Positions 15,499 through 24,560 of a stretch of 64,000 bases of DNA are shown piece after piece (position 1 is the first letter of the stretch; each line of letters starts with the position of its first letter). The stretch is from assembly GCF_002250835.2 (NCBI RefSeq), contig NZ_NOJY02000011.1:1-64000 (forward strand), given 5' to 3'. The notes under the pieces are model-generated. The model did not search any database, was not told the DNA's origin, and saw only the letters and a list, made by a program, of their open reading frames with translations. The position numbers and the translations under genes are program-made. The DNA is from Romboutsia weinsteinii. Its GTDB lineage: Bacteria > Bacillota > Clostridia > Peptostreptococcales > Peptostreptococcaceae.

Positions 15499-17481
15499 AT
15501 GCCACATGATTTTTGTATTTCTGATATGGATTTGATTAAAAAGAAAATAATTAAAATATATTTAAGCATATTTTGTTTTTTTACTATTTATTTTATATTT
15601 AAATTGCTAGTTTTTAATATGAACAGTGATTACTTAACTACATCTCTATCGTTTATACGGTCATTTAGTATAATACTATCTATATTAACCTATTTCTGTT
15701 GTATATCAATATACAATAAAACAAATAATAGTATAGTTTTTATAATTTCATTAATGTACTTAAGCTTCTCCATTGGTTTAATTCTATGTAATATAGATTA
15801 TTTCACATTTATAGATGGACAATATAGCACTTCTAATTATATTGCTATATCACCATCTATATTAAGAGTACTTATACTATTTATAACTATAATGCCTAAT
15901 AGTAAAGTTCATAAGTTTATATATAATCACAAGGTGCATTCTATAGTATTTGTTATTTTATATTCATTTATATTTGGGCTTTTAGAGTATTATGTTTTTG
16001 ATTATAGAGAAGGGTATAGTATCTCAAGTTTGGCTATATACTATAATTTATTTCTTATTATAAGCTACTTAATAATATCTTTAAGATTAATGGTTGTGTC
16101 TATGAAAAAAAATTTAGTATTCCTGGCATTTTTTAGCACAAGCATATTCTTACTGGCAATAAAAGCAATTTATTCAATCTATGGTCTTACATTTGCTAAT
16201 TTTAACTCAAGAATAACATCTATATTTATTACTTATCTATTTTTGCTTATAATTATAATTGCTATAGGTGTAGAGTTACATATTAGTGTTTTAAGATCGA
16301 AGCATTTAAATAAGGAATTAGTAAAGTATTTTAATTTTGTAGATAATAATTATTATAGCTATATGTTTATTTGTGATGAAAATTTGAATATATCTTATAT
16401 AAATAATAAAATCAGAGATCATTATAATATAGGTGCAAATACTGATATTAATATATTTAAAAGGGAGTTACTTAAAAATAATGACTTAACTACTAATTTA
16501 ACTAATATTATCAGTGACTTGAAGAAATTTAATAGTTGGAGAGGTATACTAAAAAGTAATGAAACTGGCAACACCTTGGATTGTTCCTTCCAAGTCCTAG
16601 GTTCTAATCATAGAGGTTCTGTAGAGATTTTAGTTAGTTATATAGATATATCTGAGCATATACAATTGGAAACTGAAATAGAAATTCAAAAACTAGACTC
16701 TATTATGAAAGATGAGTTTATATCTAATGTATCTCATGAACTTAAAACTCCATTAAATATGTTTTCTTCTACAGTACAATTACTTGATAGATTAAATTCA
16801 AGTAAGAAAACATCTTTTAACGAGGTATATGCCAGGCATAGTAATTCACTAAATCTAAATTGTAAAAGAATGCTTAGGTTAGTGAATAATCTAGTTGATA
16901 CATCTAGATTGGATTTAGGTGCATTAAGGCCTGACTATGGAAACTATAATATTGTACAATTAATAGAAAATATATATACATCAATAAGTAAACTTACTAG
17001 TACAAAAAATATCCAAGTTTATTTTGATTCAAATGTAAATGAACATTATATAAAATGTGACTCTAGTATGATTGAAAGGGCGTTACTTAATTTAATATCT
17101 AATTCTATAAAATATTCAGCAAATAATTCCAACATATATATATCCTTGGTTGTAAAAGATATCAACACATTTATATCTATAAAAGATGAAGGTTTTGGTA
17201 TCCCTTATAATATCCAAGATAAGATATTTGATAAGTTTATAAGAGGTGATTTATCATTTACTAGATTAAATGAAGGATGCGGCATAGGCTTAAACCTTGT
17301 AAAATCTATAGTTAATATGCATGTAGGAGAAATAACTTTAAAAAGTGTCCTAGGTGTAGGCACTACATTTGAGATACAGCTACCTAATGTCTTAGATAAA
17401 AAATTACCTCTATCTAATTATTCCTATAGTTCCTATAATACAGAATTAGAATTATCTGATATATATGAGATTGTATTCTAA
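15499..17481 (+). CDS. Membrane sensor histidine kinase with MASE3-like N-terminus and PAS domain
   Basis: A 660-residue kinase. Residues about 15-265 contain eight hydrophobic helices of the MASE3 type. Residues about 275-390 form a PAS-like sensor. HisKA follows with the phospho-accepting SHELKTP (H413). The ATPase domain has N-box LLNLISNS, G1 DEGFGIP and G2 GCGIGLNL. The start has an AGGAGG site at 15485-15490. No response regulator is adjacent, so it is an orphan kinase. In spore-forming Clostridia such orphans may feed phosphorelays, but nothing here shows its partner. A terminator follows at 17526-17570. Confidence 0.9.
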   Translation: MPHDFCISDMDLIKKKIIKIYLSIFCFFTIYFIFKLLVFNMNSDYLTTSLSFIRSFSIILSILTYFCCISIYNKTNNSIVFIISLMYLSFSIGLILCNIDYFTFIDGQYSTSNYIAISPSILRVLILFITIMPNSKVHKFIYNHKVHSIVFVILYSFIFGLLEYYVFDYREGYSISSLAIYYNLFLIISYLIISLRLMVVSMKKNLVFLAFFSTSIFLLAIKAIYSIYGLTFANFNSRITSIFITYLFLLIIIIAIGVELHISVLRSKHLNKELVKYFNFVDNNYYSYMFICDENLNISYINNKIRDHYNIGANTDINIFKRELLKNNDLTTNLTNIISDLKKFNSWRGILKSNETGNTLDCSFQVLGSNHRGSVEILVSYIDISEHIQLETEIEIQKLDSIMKDEFISNVSHELKTPLNMFSSTVQLLDRLNSSKKTSFNEVYARHSNSLNLNCKRMLRLVNNLVDTSRLDLGALRPDYGNYNIVQLIENIYTSISKLTSTKNIQVYFDSNVNEHYIKCDSSMIERALLNLISNSIKYSANNSNIYISLVVKDINTFISIKDEGFGIPYNIQDKIFDKFIRGDLSFTRLNEGCGIGLNLVKSIVNMHVGEITLKSVLGVGTTFEIQLPNVLDKKLPLSNYSYSSYNTELELSDIYEIVF

Positions 17482-17525
17482 TTACTATATGTTAATAATT
17501 AAGTTTCTCTTGTACTTATTAAATT

Positions 17526-17570
17526 AAAAATAGGTATATACATCATATCAATGTATATGCCTATTTTTAA
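17526..17570 (+). terminator. Terminator of the orphan histidine kinase
   Basis: A perfect stem AAAAATAGG plus TATATACAT pairs with ATGTATATG-CCTATTTTT around a 7-nt loop, about 45 bp after the stop. Confidence 0.85.
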
Positions 17571-17614
17571 CTTTTTCTAAATGATATAAATTTAAAACAA
17601 GTACTAGAAACAAA

Positions 17615-17660
17615 GAAAAAAAGTACTCATCCATCAAAGATTAGTACTTTTCATTCTTAA
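17615..17660 (-). terminator. Terminator of the AraC regulator; near-duplicate of 50450-50494
   Basis: AAAAAAAGTACT (17615-17626) pairs with AGTACTTTT (17643-17651), U-tract on the minus RNA. About 40 of 44 bases match the terminator at 50450-50494, including the loop. Confidence 0.75.
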
Positions 17661-17674
17661 ATTTATTAAAATAA

Positions 17675-18532
17675 TTACTTTTTCTTCACAGGAATCCACA
17701 TCTCACAATAGTAGTTTTCGTCTTGATTTCCATCTGGATAATCAGAAATATTGCTATACAACTCTATATTGTATCCTGCTGCTATTTCATAATCCCTGCA
17801 GTTTGGCAACCATTCAGAGAAAATTTTTGTGTTAACATCCTGCAATGACTTTGGCATTTTACCTTTGCAAGGAAAAACTGCCCATGTATGTTTTGGAATG
17901 ATCTTTGTCTCAAAACCATCCGGTATTTCTTTCCAAGGTATATAGTTATCTGCAATAAGATATTCAAACTCATCACAACCCATACTTTCATCGATGCTTA
18001 TACCATACATTCCGCAAACAACTTCTCCTTTTCCTGTTTGATAATGTTCACCCCAAAACTTAGGAATTTCTTTAAATGCAGAATTATACTTAAACGTTTT
18101 TAATGCACCCAAAACTGTAAATGCCTCTTTTTCAATAATTTTATAATCCATAATATAACCACCTTCCAATGTAAGTTTAATTTTAAGAGAAGCAAATGAT
18201 TTTATTACTGCTCCATCTTTTCGTACTGCAGTAGGAGTTGCACCATGAAAACGAGTGAAAGCTCTAGTAAAACTATCAGGCGAATCATAACCGTATTTTA
18301 ATGCAATATCAATTATTTTATTGTCTGTCGAAACTAGCTCACTCCCTGCAAGAGTAAGTCTACGTTGTCTAATATATTCACTAACTGAAAATCCACAAAG
18401 CATTGCAAATCCTTTTTGAAAATAAAATGGTGATACATATGCCTGTTTTGCAATATCCTCAATAGTTAATTCATTTAGGATATTGTTCTCTATATAACTT
18501 ATAGCATCACTAATATATTCAATCCATCCCAT
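17675..18532 (-). CDS. AraC family regulator with GyrI-like effector-binding domain
   Basis: About 285 residues. The N-terminal 100 residues carry the double AraC helix-turn-helix (LTIEDIAKQAYVSPFYFQ and IIDIALKYGYDSPDSFTRAF). Residues about 130-285 form a GyrI/AraC effector-binding domain that begins MDYKIIEKEAFTVLG and contains the conserved WIPV strand near the end. This layout (Rob/SoxS-like HTH plus GyrI-like domain) is typical of drug- or metabolite-responsive activators. ATG 18538 lies 2 nt from AGGAGG, so ATG 18532 is the better-spaced start. The target is unknown. Confidence 0.87.
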   Translation of the reverse strand: MGWIEYISDAISYIENNILNELTIEDIAKQAYVSPFYFQKGFAMLCGFSVSEYIRQRRLTLAGSELVSTDNKIIDIALKYGYDSPDSFTRAFTRFHGATPTAVRKDGAVIKSFASLKIKLTLEGGYIMDYKIIEKEAFTVLGALKTFKYNSAFKEIPKFWGEHYQTGKGEVVCGMYGISIDESMGCDEFEYLIADNYIPWKEIPDGFETKIIPKHTWAVFPCKGKMPKSLQDVNTKIFSEWLPNCRDYEIAAGYNIELYSNISDYPDGNQDENYYCEMWIPVKKK

Positions 18533-18617
18533 AGTCATCGCCTCCTCTGTACTTTAAACTTTATCATTGTTTAGATAGTCATTCCCGACTTTTTATGTTT
18601 TGTTTTGTCCGAAGATA

Positions 18618-19490
18618 TTATAAATATCTAAATAAAATACTTATACTTAATATATCATCATTTAGACTAACTTCATGCACTTCTCCATCAATCTTATCAA
18701 GTAGTACTTTTACAATAAATAATCCCAATCCACTTCCACTACGATTGCGAGATTTATCTACAGTGTAAAATCGGTCAAATAAATATTTTAAGTCATCTTG
18801 AGTTAAATCTAAAACACTATTTCTAATAGTAAATATTGCATACTTATCAAACTCTTCAAGTTCTATAGAAACATATCCCGTTGAGTACTTTATTGCATTA
18901 GATAGTAGATTTTGAATAATCCTAGCACAAACAGTTTCTTCACCTTGAACTTCTATTGACTTAGATATAAGTCTATTATCAATTTCAATTTCTTTATTTT
19001 TTATCAGAGCATAATTAGAAATAACAGTCTCCATTATTACCTCTACAATATCAATTGACTTCATATGTATTTCATAACTATCATTATCAAAAATAGAAAG
19101 TTCGTAAAAATTGTTAAGTAAATTACTCAGTTCTTCCGATTTTTTTGAAAGAATACTCGTATATGTATCTCTTTCTTCTTCCGTACAGTTTTCAAGAAGA
19201 GTTATATATCCTCTAATTGCTGTAAGTGGTGTCCTTAAATCATGTGATATATCAGAAATAGACTGTTTTAACTTTTCTTCCCTATTTTTTATATCTATCT
19301 CTAGTTGTTTTTGTTCTTGCAAAATAATATTAAAAGACTGTGCTATATCTTCTATTTCTTTATCATTTAATATTACATTTATTCTTTCTTTACTAGAAAT
19401 TAGTTTATTAATTTTTCTTAATTGTTTTTTTACAGATACAAAATGGATTACGATATATGTAATTCCTAAAATTAATAAAATCTGTACCAT
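18618..19490 (-). CDS. Sensor histidine kinase of a peptide-antibiotic-type ABC operon
   Basis: A short kinase of about 290 residues. One N-terminal membrane helix (1-20) is followed directly by a HAMP-like/coiled linker. The HisKA box SDISHDLRTP holds H83. The HATPase domain has N-box IIQNLLSNAIKYS and a G2 box GSGLGLFIV. The sensing surface is minimal, as in intramembrane-sensing kinases. A GTG at 19502 is buried in the ribosome binding site; ATG 19490 is preferred. It is the last gene of the four-gene operon RR - ATPase - permease - kinase. Confidence 0.9.
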   Translation of the reverse strand: MVQILLILGITYIVIHFVSVKKQLRKINKLISSKERINVILNDKEIEDIAQSFNIILQEQKQLEIDIKNREEKLKQSISDISHDLRTPLTAIRGYITLLENCTEEERDTYTSILSKKSEELSNLLNNFYELSIFDNDSYEIHMKSIDIVEVIMETVISNYALIKNKEIEIDNRLISKSIEVQGEETVCARIIQNLLSNAIKYSTGYVSIELEEFDKYAIFTIRNSVLDLTQDDLKYLFDRFYTVDKSRNRSGSGLGLFIVKVLLDKIDGEVHEVSLNDDILSISILFRYL

Positions 19491-19514
19491 ATCACAATCC
19501 ACCCTCTCATTCTG

Positions 19515-20201
19515 CTAAATATCTTTATTATTAAAACAATAGCTACAAGCTAAATATAATATGATCGTTACTAATAAAAATCCTATTATAAAAATTATAG
19601 GTAATATCCCCAAAGAAGTATCTTTACTTGCAATGCTATATGCAACAGTATCCCATGGCATCTGTGATAAGCTCAATATAAGACCAATAAAACCACAAGA
19701 TAGAGCCATTGCTAAGCTAGATGTATTAACCAATATGCAAATAAAAAATGGTATAGATACAATACACAAATCAAAATATATACCAAGCATTATGTATGCA
19801 ATCAAAAAATATAATTCTTCACTGTTAAACAATTGACCCCATCCATAAAATATACTATACAGTCCTCCCATAAGTATGTAATTCATAATCAAAATAATTG
19901 TAGATGCAATCAAAAAGCAACAATACTTGCTTAGTATTACCCTACCTCTAGATTGGCCTGACGTTAATGTATAGCTAATAGTCTTAGTAAGTGAATCTTT
20001 TCCAACATATGTAACTGCAAATAAAGTACATGCCATTAATCCAAACATTTCTCTACTTTGACTTGCCAATGTAGACTTTGCACCTTCTATATTTCCATAA
20101 TAAATATTTATCGCACTTAATACAAATAATCCAACTAAACATATTAACAACTCTTTACTATACTTAAGCTTATATATCTCTGCCTTTAAAAGATTATACA
20201 T
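19515..20201 (-). CDS. ABC-2 type permease of the antibiotic-resistance-like operon
   Basis: A 228-residue integral membrane protein with about six helices and the short polar N-terminus MYNLLKAEIYKLKYSKEL typical of BcrB/LanE-like ABC-2 permeases. It overlaps the ATPase stop by 8 nt. The start ATG 20201 follows GGAGGTG; a GTG at 20210 is inside that site. It probably forms the membrane part of an exporter protecting against peptide antibiotics or lantibiotics. Substrate is inference from operon structure only. Confidence 0.82.
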   Translation of the reverse strand: MYNLLKAEIYKLKYSKELLICLVGLFVLSAINIYYGNIEGAKSTLASQSREMFGLMACTLFAVTYVGKDSLTKTISYTLTSGQSRGRVILSKYCCFLIASTIILIMNYILMGGLYSIFYGWGQLFNSEELYFLIAYIMLGIYFDLCIVSIPFFICILVNTSSLAMALSCGFIGLILSLSQMPWDTVAYSIASKDTSLGILPIIFIIGFLLVTIILYLACSYCFNNKDI

Positions 20202-21117
20202 GTGTAGCACCTCCTATTACTTTTGTAAAATAGGATTCTAAAGTATCACCTTTTATACTAATCTCTTCAACAAGTACATTATTTAACACTAGCTTAGAAT
20301 TTATTTTAGAGCACTCATCAAGGTTACTATATATTTTAATAATCTTATCACTACAAACAATATAATCATATATTGCCAGTTCTTTTTCAAGTACAACAGT
20401 AGCAAGCTTACTATCTGAAACATTTAGAAATATATGTTTTTTACATCTATTATCTAATTCATCAGCTGATATTTCTTCTATCAATTTTCCCTTGTGCATA
20501 ATACCATAACATGTTGATAGCTTATAGAGTTCACTAAGAATATGACTAGATAAAACTATTGTAATGCCTTTTTCTACGTTTAATCTTATTAATAGATGTC
20601 TTAACTCTAAGATACCAGTAGGATCAAGTCCATTTAACGGCTCATCTAAAATTAATAATTCTGGTTCATCTAATAATGCCATAGCTAATGCTAATCTTTG
20701 CTTCATTCCCATTGAGAAATTTTTTACTTTCTTTTTATCTCTAATATCTAGATTGACAAGTTTTAATACCCTATCAATATCATATGTACCAGGTATTCCT
20801 TTTTCCATGCGTATTACCTCAAGATTTTGCCTTGCTGTCATATCCATATAAAGTGCTGGATTTTCAATTGTATATCCAATATTTTTTTGTAGTTTGGACA
20901 ATTTATTTTCATCTGTACATCCAAATAGTTTTATTTTTCCCTCTGTTGACTTTATTAGCTGAGCAATTATTTTGATTAATGTTGTCTTGCCTGCACCATT
21001 TTCTCCTATAAGACCATATATCTCTCCCCTTTTGATATTGACATTAACATTATCAAGTACTAGATTGTCTTTATATTTTTTCGTTAAGTTTATTGTTTGG
21101 CAAATAACCTCTGACAT
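20194..21117 (-). CDS. ABC transporter ATPase (BcrA/lantibiotic-immunity type)
   Basis: About 307 residues. Walker A is GENGAGKTT, signature FSMGMKQRLALAMALL, Walker B LLILDEPLNGLDP, and the switch His lies in SSHILSEL. The BcrA/GldA-like C-terminal extension of about 90 residues is present. ATG 21126 directly abuts the AAGGAG site; ATG 21117 is spaced correctly. It partners the permease downstream, and the flanking two-component pair probably induces it. Confidence 0.88.
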   Translation of the reverse strand: MSEVICQTINLTKKYKDNLVLDNVNVNIKRGEIYGLIGENGAGKTTLIKIIAQLIKSTEGKIKLFGCTDENKLSKLQKNIGYTIENPALYMDMTARQNLEVIRMEKGIPGTYDIDRVLKLVNLDIRDKKKVKNFSMGMKQRLALAMALLDEPELLILDEPLNGLDPTGILELRHLLIRLNVEKGITIVLSSHILSELYKLSTCYGIMHKGKLIEEISADELDNRCKKHIFLNVSDSKLATVVLEKELAIYDYIVCSDKIIKIYSNLDECSKINSKLVLNNVLVEEISIKGDTLESYFTKVIGGATHV

Positions 21118-21199
21118 ATTTATCATCTCCTTTGCCTTTAATAATACTATTTAGAATATAAGTTTTTCTAAACTCAATTCTAAAGAAATTCTAAAATAA

Positions 21200-21862
21200 T
21201 TACTTTAATTTATACCCCATGCCCCAAACTGTTTCTATTAGTTCACAATCAATCTTCTTTCTTATATTACTTATATGAGTATTTATTGTATCGTTATCAT
21301 ATGTATACGAATCTCTCCAAACTGTTTCGTAAATATTTTTTTTGGAAAACACCTTATTAGGATACTTTAAAAATAAATATAAAATCTCAAATTCCTTAGA
21401 TGTTAGTTTGATAATATTATTCTCAAAGAAAACTTCCTTTAGGTCATAGTTTAGTGTTATATTCTTGTATTTATAAAGTACTTGTTGACTTGTTAGTCTT
21501 GTATATCTCTTTAGATTCATCTCAATTCTTGCTAAAAGTTCAGACAAATCAAATGGTTTAACTACATAGTCATCCACTCCTATTTTAAATAAATCAACTT
21601 TAAACTGTACATTTTCTTTTGCAGATACAACTATTATAGGAATATCAGAAAACTCTCTGACTTCTCTTAAGACCTCATCACCACTCTTATATGGCAACAT
21701 AATATCTAGGATAATTAAATCAGGTTTCTTTTCTATTACTTGTTTAACACCTGTTACTCCATCTTTAGCTATATAAGCTTCATATCCACTTTTTCTAAGA
21801 TAATCTGCAATCATATTAGATATTTCATTATCGTCCTCTATAATTAATATTTGATTCTTCAT
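21200..21862 (-). CDS. OmpR/PhoB family response regulator
   Basis: 220 residues. The receiver domain has acidic pocket IIEDDNE, phospho-acceptor D53 in LIILDIMLP and the conserved Lys of VKPFDLSELL. The C-terminal winged helix ends with the typical VWGMGYKLK. The upstream ATG at 21883 precedes AGGAGAG, so ATG 21862 is taken. It is the first gene of the operon with ATPase, permease and kinase, and is its likely transcriptional activator. Confidence 0.92.
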   Translation of the reverse strand: MKNQILIIEDDNEISNMIADYLRKSGYEAYIAKDGVTGVKQVIEKKPDLIILDIMLPYKSGDEVLREVREFSDIPIIVVSAKENVQFKVDLFKIGVDDYVVKPFDLSELLARIEMNLKRYTRLTSQQVLYKYKNITLNYDLKEVFFENNIIKLTSKEFEILYLFLKYPNKVFSKKNIYETVWRDSYTYDNDTINTHISNIRKKIDCELIETVWGMGYKLK

Positions 21863-22011
21863 ACTTACTCTCCTATACAACATAAGTCTTATTCATAACT
21901 TTATTAACATTATCATTTTCATATAATACAAGGCTATTATAGCATATTTAATGTATTATTTTGTAAATGTATATATTATTAAATCTAGTATAAATATCAT
22001 AATATTTTGCT

Positions 22012-22047
22012 CAAAAAAAGATACTGACTATATAGCCAATATCTTTT
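22012..22047 (-). terminator. Terminator after the Pro/Gly-rich protein gene
   Basis: AAAAGATA (22016-22023) pairs with TATCTTTT (22040-22047). The inner stem is completed by G-U pairs only in minus-strand RNA, which ends in seven U. Confidence 0.75.
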
Positions 22048-22059
22048 ATTAGGTTTAAT

Positions 22060-22569
22060 CTAAAATGCACATTCTATAAAATTAATATTTCTATATTCTA
22101 CAGCCATTGGTACAAATCTAATTCTACCAGCTTCGCAAGCTATTCTAAATCCTTGAATACTTCTACGATCAGCTCTATCTACTACCATGAAGAAATTAGA
22201 AGGGTTAAAGCCTCTTCTCATTTCTATCCTAACTATTGCCATCCTTCTACAGTTATTTATAGTAAACTGCCCTCCACCAGGTGATATGAAAGGTGTCGGA
22301 GCTTGCCCACCACCAGGTGACATAGAAGGAGTAGGAATTTGCATAGCTCCAGGAAACATAAAAGGAGCAGGATCGTTATCTGCTTCTAAATAGCTATCCT
22401 CATAATTCTCGTAATCTTCAAAAGGCATAGAAGGCGCAAATAAGTTAGCAACTTCCACGTATTCATTTGTAACATCTGCATCAGGATATGCATCTTGTAA
22501 CTCTCTAAGATATACAGCCATAAACTTGCAATAATTGTCCCAATATTCTTGCCAATAATTTCTTTCCAT
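22060..22569 (-). CDS. Hypothetical protein with Pro/Gly-rich repeats (possible surface or spore protein)
   Basis: 169 residues, not assigned to a family. An acidic aromatic N-terminal third (NYWQEYWDNYCKF) is followed by a low-complexity segment (about 75-105) with two near-repeats PTPSMSPGGGQ and PTPFISPGGGQ, then a basic beta-rich C-terminus ending NINFIECAF. There is no signal peptide. Upstream (minus strand) CATATGATA 16 bp after AC resembles a sigma-K-type promoter, which would suggest late sporulation expression. This is weak inference. It has a clean AAAAGGGG ribosome binding site. Confidence 0.6.
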   Translation of the reverse strand: MERNYWQEYWDNYCKFMAVYLRELQDAYPDADVTNEYVEVANLFAPSMPFEDYENYEDSYLEADNDPAPFMFPGAMQIPTPSMSPGGGQAPTPFISPGGGQFTINNCRRMAIVRIEMRRGFNPSNFFMVVDRADRRSIQGFRIACEAGRIRFVPMAVEYRNINFIECAF

Positions 22570-22679
22570 TGATGATTCCCCTTTTTATGATATAAATATT
22601 GTTCTATATATCATATGTAAATGTTAGGAGAAGGTTCTTACTTTATGTGAAGTAGTTTTCTTAGCTCTACTTTTTATAT

Positions 22680-22932
22680 CTACTTGTGACCCTTTGCATT
22701 TAATAATATTACTGGGATATCTTTAGTTTTTTAATATATTTACATATGTCATATCCATTTTCATCAGACAAATTTATATCAAGTATTGCTAAATCATAGT
22801 CATTATTATTCATCTCATCTTTAGCATCTTCTACAGTAAGTACATGCTTAACAGCATATCCTTCTTCTACCAAAGAAAACTCTGTAGCCATTGCTAATAC
22901 TTCATCATCTTCAACTAACAGTATTTTTTCAT
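22680..22932 (-). pseudogene. Decayed response regulator (receiver domain fragment)
   Basis: After an AAAGGAG site, ATG 22932 opens a frame that stops after five codons. One extra A in the following A6 run would restore MKKILLVEDDEVLAM. The receiver continues as GYAVKHVL..DYDLAILDINLSDENGYDIC with its phospho-Asp in LAILDINL. A second shift near 22722 (CTAAAG) moves KDIPVILL into another frame, and the rest of the protein is absent. Confidence 0.75.
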
Positions 22933-23024
22933 CTGCATCTCCTTTTTTGTATTTAATAAAAGGGAGTGCTATAAAATGATTAAATCATTAGTAGAGCATC
23001 TCCCTATCGTTACAATATCAAATA

Positions 23025-23170
23025 TTATTTTATACCTTCTATATATGTTTTTAAATTTTCTAATGATGACATATAACTTAAAACTCCACTTGATTTCAAA
23101 TAAATTAATACTGCTATCAACAAAATTATTATTAATAGATACAAACTTTTTTTACCTTTTTTTATTTTTA
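23025..23170 (-). pseudogene. N-terminal fragment of a TVP38/TMEM64-like membrane protein
   Basis: The minus strand, with no start codon, reads KKSLYLLIIILLIAVLIYL then SSLENLKTYIEGIK and stops at 23025. A basic N-terminus, one helix and the LENLKTYIEG segment fit the start of TVP38/TMEM64 family proteins. Everything after is lost. Confidence 0.45.
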
Positions 23171-23206
23171 AAAAACCATATTGAATATTTCATCAATATG
23201 GTTTTT
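23171..23206 (-). terminator. Terminator after the 23315-23857 gene
   Basis: AAAAACCATATTGA (23171-23184) pairs with TCAATATGGTTTTT (23193-23206), with U-runs on both strands. It lies about 110 bp after the stop at 23315. Confidence 0.75.
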
Positions 23207-23314
23207 GTGGTTTTTAATGTTGAAGACGATTCCTAAGAATCATCCATACCATTAAATATTTATATTAAATTCTTTTCCAATTGAGTTATTTAAATCTAGT
23301 AATACTTTGTATAA

Positions 23315-23857
23315 TTAACAGCTTAAATATCTAAATTCTACACTAGTTATAGCTACCGGACCCTCAAAGTCATTAGTAGCTGGAATACGAGCAATGCTCA
23401 ATAATGCAAAATCTTCTTGTCTGATAATATCTTCTAATCTAAACTCTAAAACATAATGATTATATTGCTGATTACCTGGTGAGTTTTGAACTGGAATATT
23501 GGTTCTATTAACAGTATTTAAATCAGCTATATCTATTACCCCATTAGCTCTAGTAAATAATGATGAAAATCTAATTGAGAATCTATTTCCTATTGGTGTA
23601 CTTGAATTATCGCTTATTAAATGAACAAATACTCTAGCATTTCTGCATCCTTTTTCAGCATCTTTTGGAACACTAAAAGTCAATGTATACTCATCTGTAT
23701 CACCTTGAGGCATAAGCCATCCTAATATAAAAATCCCAGAACCTCCAAGTTGTTCAGTGTCAGATCCAGTGGTATTAGCATCATTCATGTTTCCAGCATT
23801 AAATATTAATGATTTAAATTTTGGTTCTTCATGATGACAATTGCAATCACATGACAT
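23315..23857 (-). CDS. Hypothetical protein with Cys/His-rich N-terminus (possible spore surface protein)
   Basis: 180 residues. It begins MSCDCNCHHEEPKF, a Cys/His cluster that could bind metal or crosslink, and continues as a beta-rich domain (GSGIFILGWLMPQGDTDEYT, ARVFVHLIS, HYVLEFRLEDI) ending SVEFRYLSC. No signal peptide. An upstream in-frame start at 23896 precedes the strong GGAAGGAGG site, so ATG 23857 is correct. The C-terminal strand EFRYLSC is loosely similar to EYRNINFIEC of the 22060 protein, so the two may be related surface or coat proteins. Its 5' region interrupts a histidine kinase remnant. Function unknown. Confidence 0.6.
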   Translation of the reverse strand: MSCDCNCHHEEPKFKSLIFNAGNMNDANTTGSDTEQLGGSGIFILGWLMPQGDTDEYTLTFSVPKDAEKGCRNARVFVHLISDNSSTPIGNRFSIRFSSLFTRANGVIDIADLNTVNRTNIPVQNSPGNQQYNHYVLEFRLEDIIRQEDFALLSIARIPATNDFEGPVAITSVEFRYLSC

Positions 23858-23899
23858 ATTAAGACACCTCCTTCCATAATATAATATATTCCGCATTTC

Positions 23900-24433
23900 T
23901 AATTACGTTACAGATTTTATCTAACTCATCCTTACTTAAAGTAACTCCAAAGTTTTCTATAGAGAATACATACTCATTTTTATATTCTACTAATTCTATT
24001 GATACATTTACCTGTCCACCATTTGGAGTGTATTTGATAGCATTAGTTAATAAATTAGTGACTACTTGATTTATTCTTTTTTATCTCCAATTACTATAAC
24101 TTCATCAAAATCATCATAGTTTATCTCTATACATTTCTCTTTTATCATAGATCAAAGCTTATCTGTTTCTTTTAAAAATATACTTCCTAAATCAAATATT
24201 TCTTTCTTTAGTTGAAATGTTGGTGACTCAAGTTTTGATATCTCAAGCATTTCTTTTACAAGGTCATTCGTCTTATTAGTTTCCTCTAAAATATCCTCAT
24301 ACATATCAACGTCATACATTCCATTCCTTATCCATGCCATTAACTCTATCCATATTAACTATAAAATTTTCAGTACCAGCTATCATCGCAATGATAATAA
24401 CAGGTATACAAACCGTTATAGATGGTTTTTCAT
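23900..24433 (-). pseudogene. Decayed sensor histidine kinase
   Basis: Fragments in several frames on the minus strand. An N-terminus like MKKPSITVCIPVIIIAMIAG would need one more A after ATG 24433. A dimerisation segment ILEETNKTNDLVKEMLEISK (24152-24340 frame) is followed, after another A6 run that is one base short near 24085, by the N-box region RINQVVTNLLTNAIKY and FSIENFG. The catalytic His segment and C-terminal half of the ATPase domain are missing. Confidence 0.8.
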
Positions 24434-24445
24434 GCTGTCCACACC

Positions 24446-24481
24446 ACAAAAAAGAGCCAAGTAAAATTTTACTTAGCTCTT
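24446..24481 (-). terminator. Terminator of the lac-type operon
   Basis: AAGAGC.AAGTAAAA (from 24452) pairs with TTTTACTT.GCTCTT (to 24481). The single odd pair is U-G on the minus RNA, which ends in six U. About 80 bp after the glycosidase stop. Confidence 0.8.
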
Positions 24482-24560
24482 CCTCTTCTATTATCTTTTA
24501 TAGCCTATCAATTAGAATATCCTGATTTACTTTATCTAGTAGTTGATTCCAGAATATCCT

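Noticed and set aside
22976-23236. 86-residue hydrophobic open frame on the plus strand
   Set aside because: It lies antisense to the TVP38-like fragment and across a terminator hairpin, with a weak start. The minus strand explains the sequence better.
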